This document shows, in pieces, positions 40,803 to 40,967 of a DNA stretch of 40,967 nucleotides. The notes beneath the pieces are model-generated. The model had not been told where the DNA came from. It made no database searches and saw only the letters and a program-made list of their open reading frames with translations. Position 1 is the stretch's first letter; the number at the start of each line of letters is the position of its first letter. The stretch lies in contig JAVBMD010000032.1 of the NCBI GenBank assembly GCA_031552825.1, positions 1 to 40,967 on the forward strand, written 5' to 3'. The position numbers were made by a program, and so were the translations under genes. Source of the stretch: WQXF01 sp031552825 (lineage in GTDB: Bacteria > Bacillota > Clostridia > Christensenellales > Aristaeellaceae).

Positions 40803-40967
40803 TTAGGGCATGTTTCAAAACTCCGGAAGCGCAATTTCCGGCGGCTTTTCCGCCATATCGGCGTCGTTCTCCACTTGGCGTACCGCCAGTACGCCGCGTT
40901 CCGACTCCTTGATCTGGCGAAAAATCCTTGGAACTTGCACTTCCTCCCCTTTTGAAACACGCCCTAG
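40803..40967. mobile_element. 165-bp element with 18-bp terminal inverted repeats
   Basis: TTAGGGCATGTTTCAAAA (40803-40820) and its near complement TTTTGAAACACGCCCTAG (40950-40967) match at 16 of 18 positions. The element ends exactly at the window edge. No transposase is inside. TA at each outer end could be a target duplication. This looks like a small non-autonomous transposon (MITE-like); the parent element is not in this window. Confidence 0.65.

Noticed and set aside
40697..40960. N-terminal extension of the GT39-like protein
   Set aside because: The open frame continues through the promoter region and the terminal inverted repeat element. The start at 40696 has a proper ribosome site and begins directly before the first membrane helix.

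Overview
This window reads as chromosomal DNA of a high-GC, endospore-forming Clostridia-type Firmicute, probably a gut or anaerobic lineage. That is inferred from gene content and order, not from a marker gene. The signs are two alpha/beta-type small acid-soluble spore proteins, the sporulation pair yqfC-yqfD, the Firmicute order phoH-yqfF-ybeY-cdd-era-recO, a cysteine T-box leader ahead of cysE-cysS, a YozG-type regulator and a Prli42-like miniprotein. I saw no tRNA, rRNA, CRISPR array or intact transposase.

Layout. 1-5758: translation and RNA-maturation genes infB (5' end missing), rbfA, nrnA, truB, ribF, with a palindromic repeat between nrnA and truB. 5766-6910: two tandem paralogous membrane proteins. 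6987-8115 (minus): an AT-richer island with a zeta-toxin-like kinase and a 68-residue partner. 8430-12751: rpsO, pnp, an M16 peptidase and a dUTPase-like protein. 12829-14486: a membrane protein, an untracked 33-residue Prli42-like gene and a dense repeat block. 14487-17795: ppk1, then a DUF2975/YozG-like pair and a small membrane protein. 17792-20355: T-box-controlled cysE-cysS. 20355-23361: a secreted SH3/peptidoglycan-binding protein and glycerol dehydrogenase. 23449-25626: a divergent pair, a membrane-anchored hypothetical and rmuC. 26465-35511: the yqfC-yqfD-phoH-yqfF-ybeY run, then cdd-era-recO and a membrane protein, mostly with start/stop overlaps. 35657-36154: two SASP genes. 36253-40696 (minus): a sugar kinase/nucleotidyltransferase fusion, a family-2 glycosyltransferase and a GT39-like membrane glycosyltransferase. 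The window ends in a 165-bp element with terminal inverted repeats.

The genes are mostly housekeeping. infB/rbfA/truB/rpsO/pnp/ybeY/era/phoH serve ribosome assembly and RNA turnover. nrnA, recO, rmuC and the dUTPase-like protein serve nucleotide and DNA upkeep. cysE-cysS couple cysteine synthesis to tRNA-Cys charging. The minus-strand block at the right suggests sugar activation followed by lipid-linked transfer at the membrane.

The most unusual feature is a family of large modular palindromic repeats. Seven recognisable cores lie in 41 kb, always between genes. Their arms carry 46-bp tandem amplifications and a nested module of about 95 bp. Other points worth a look are the zeta-like toxin with a downstream rather than upstream small partner, the kinase-first sugar kinase/nucleotidyltransferase fusion, and an RmuC that appears to lack the family's conserved lysine.
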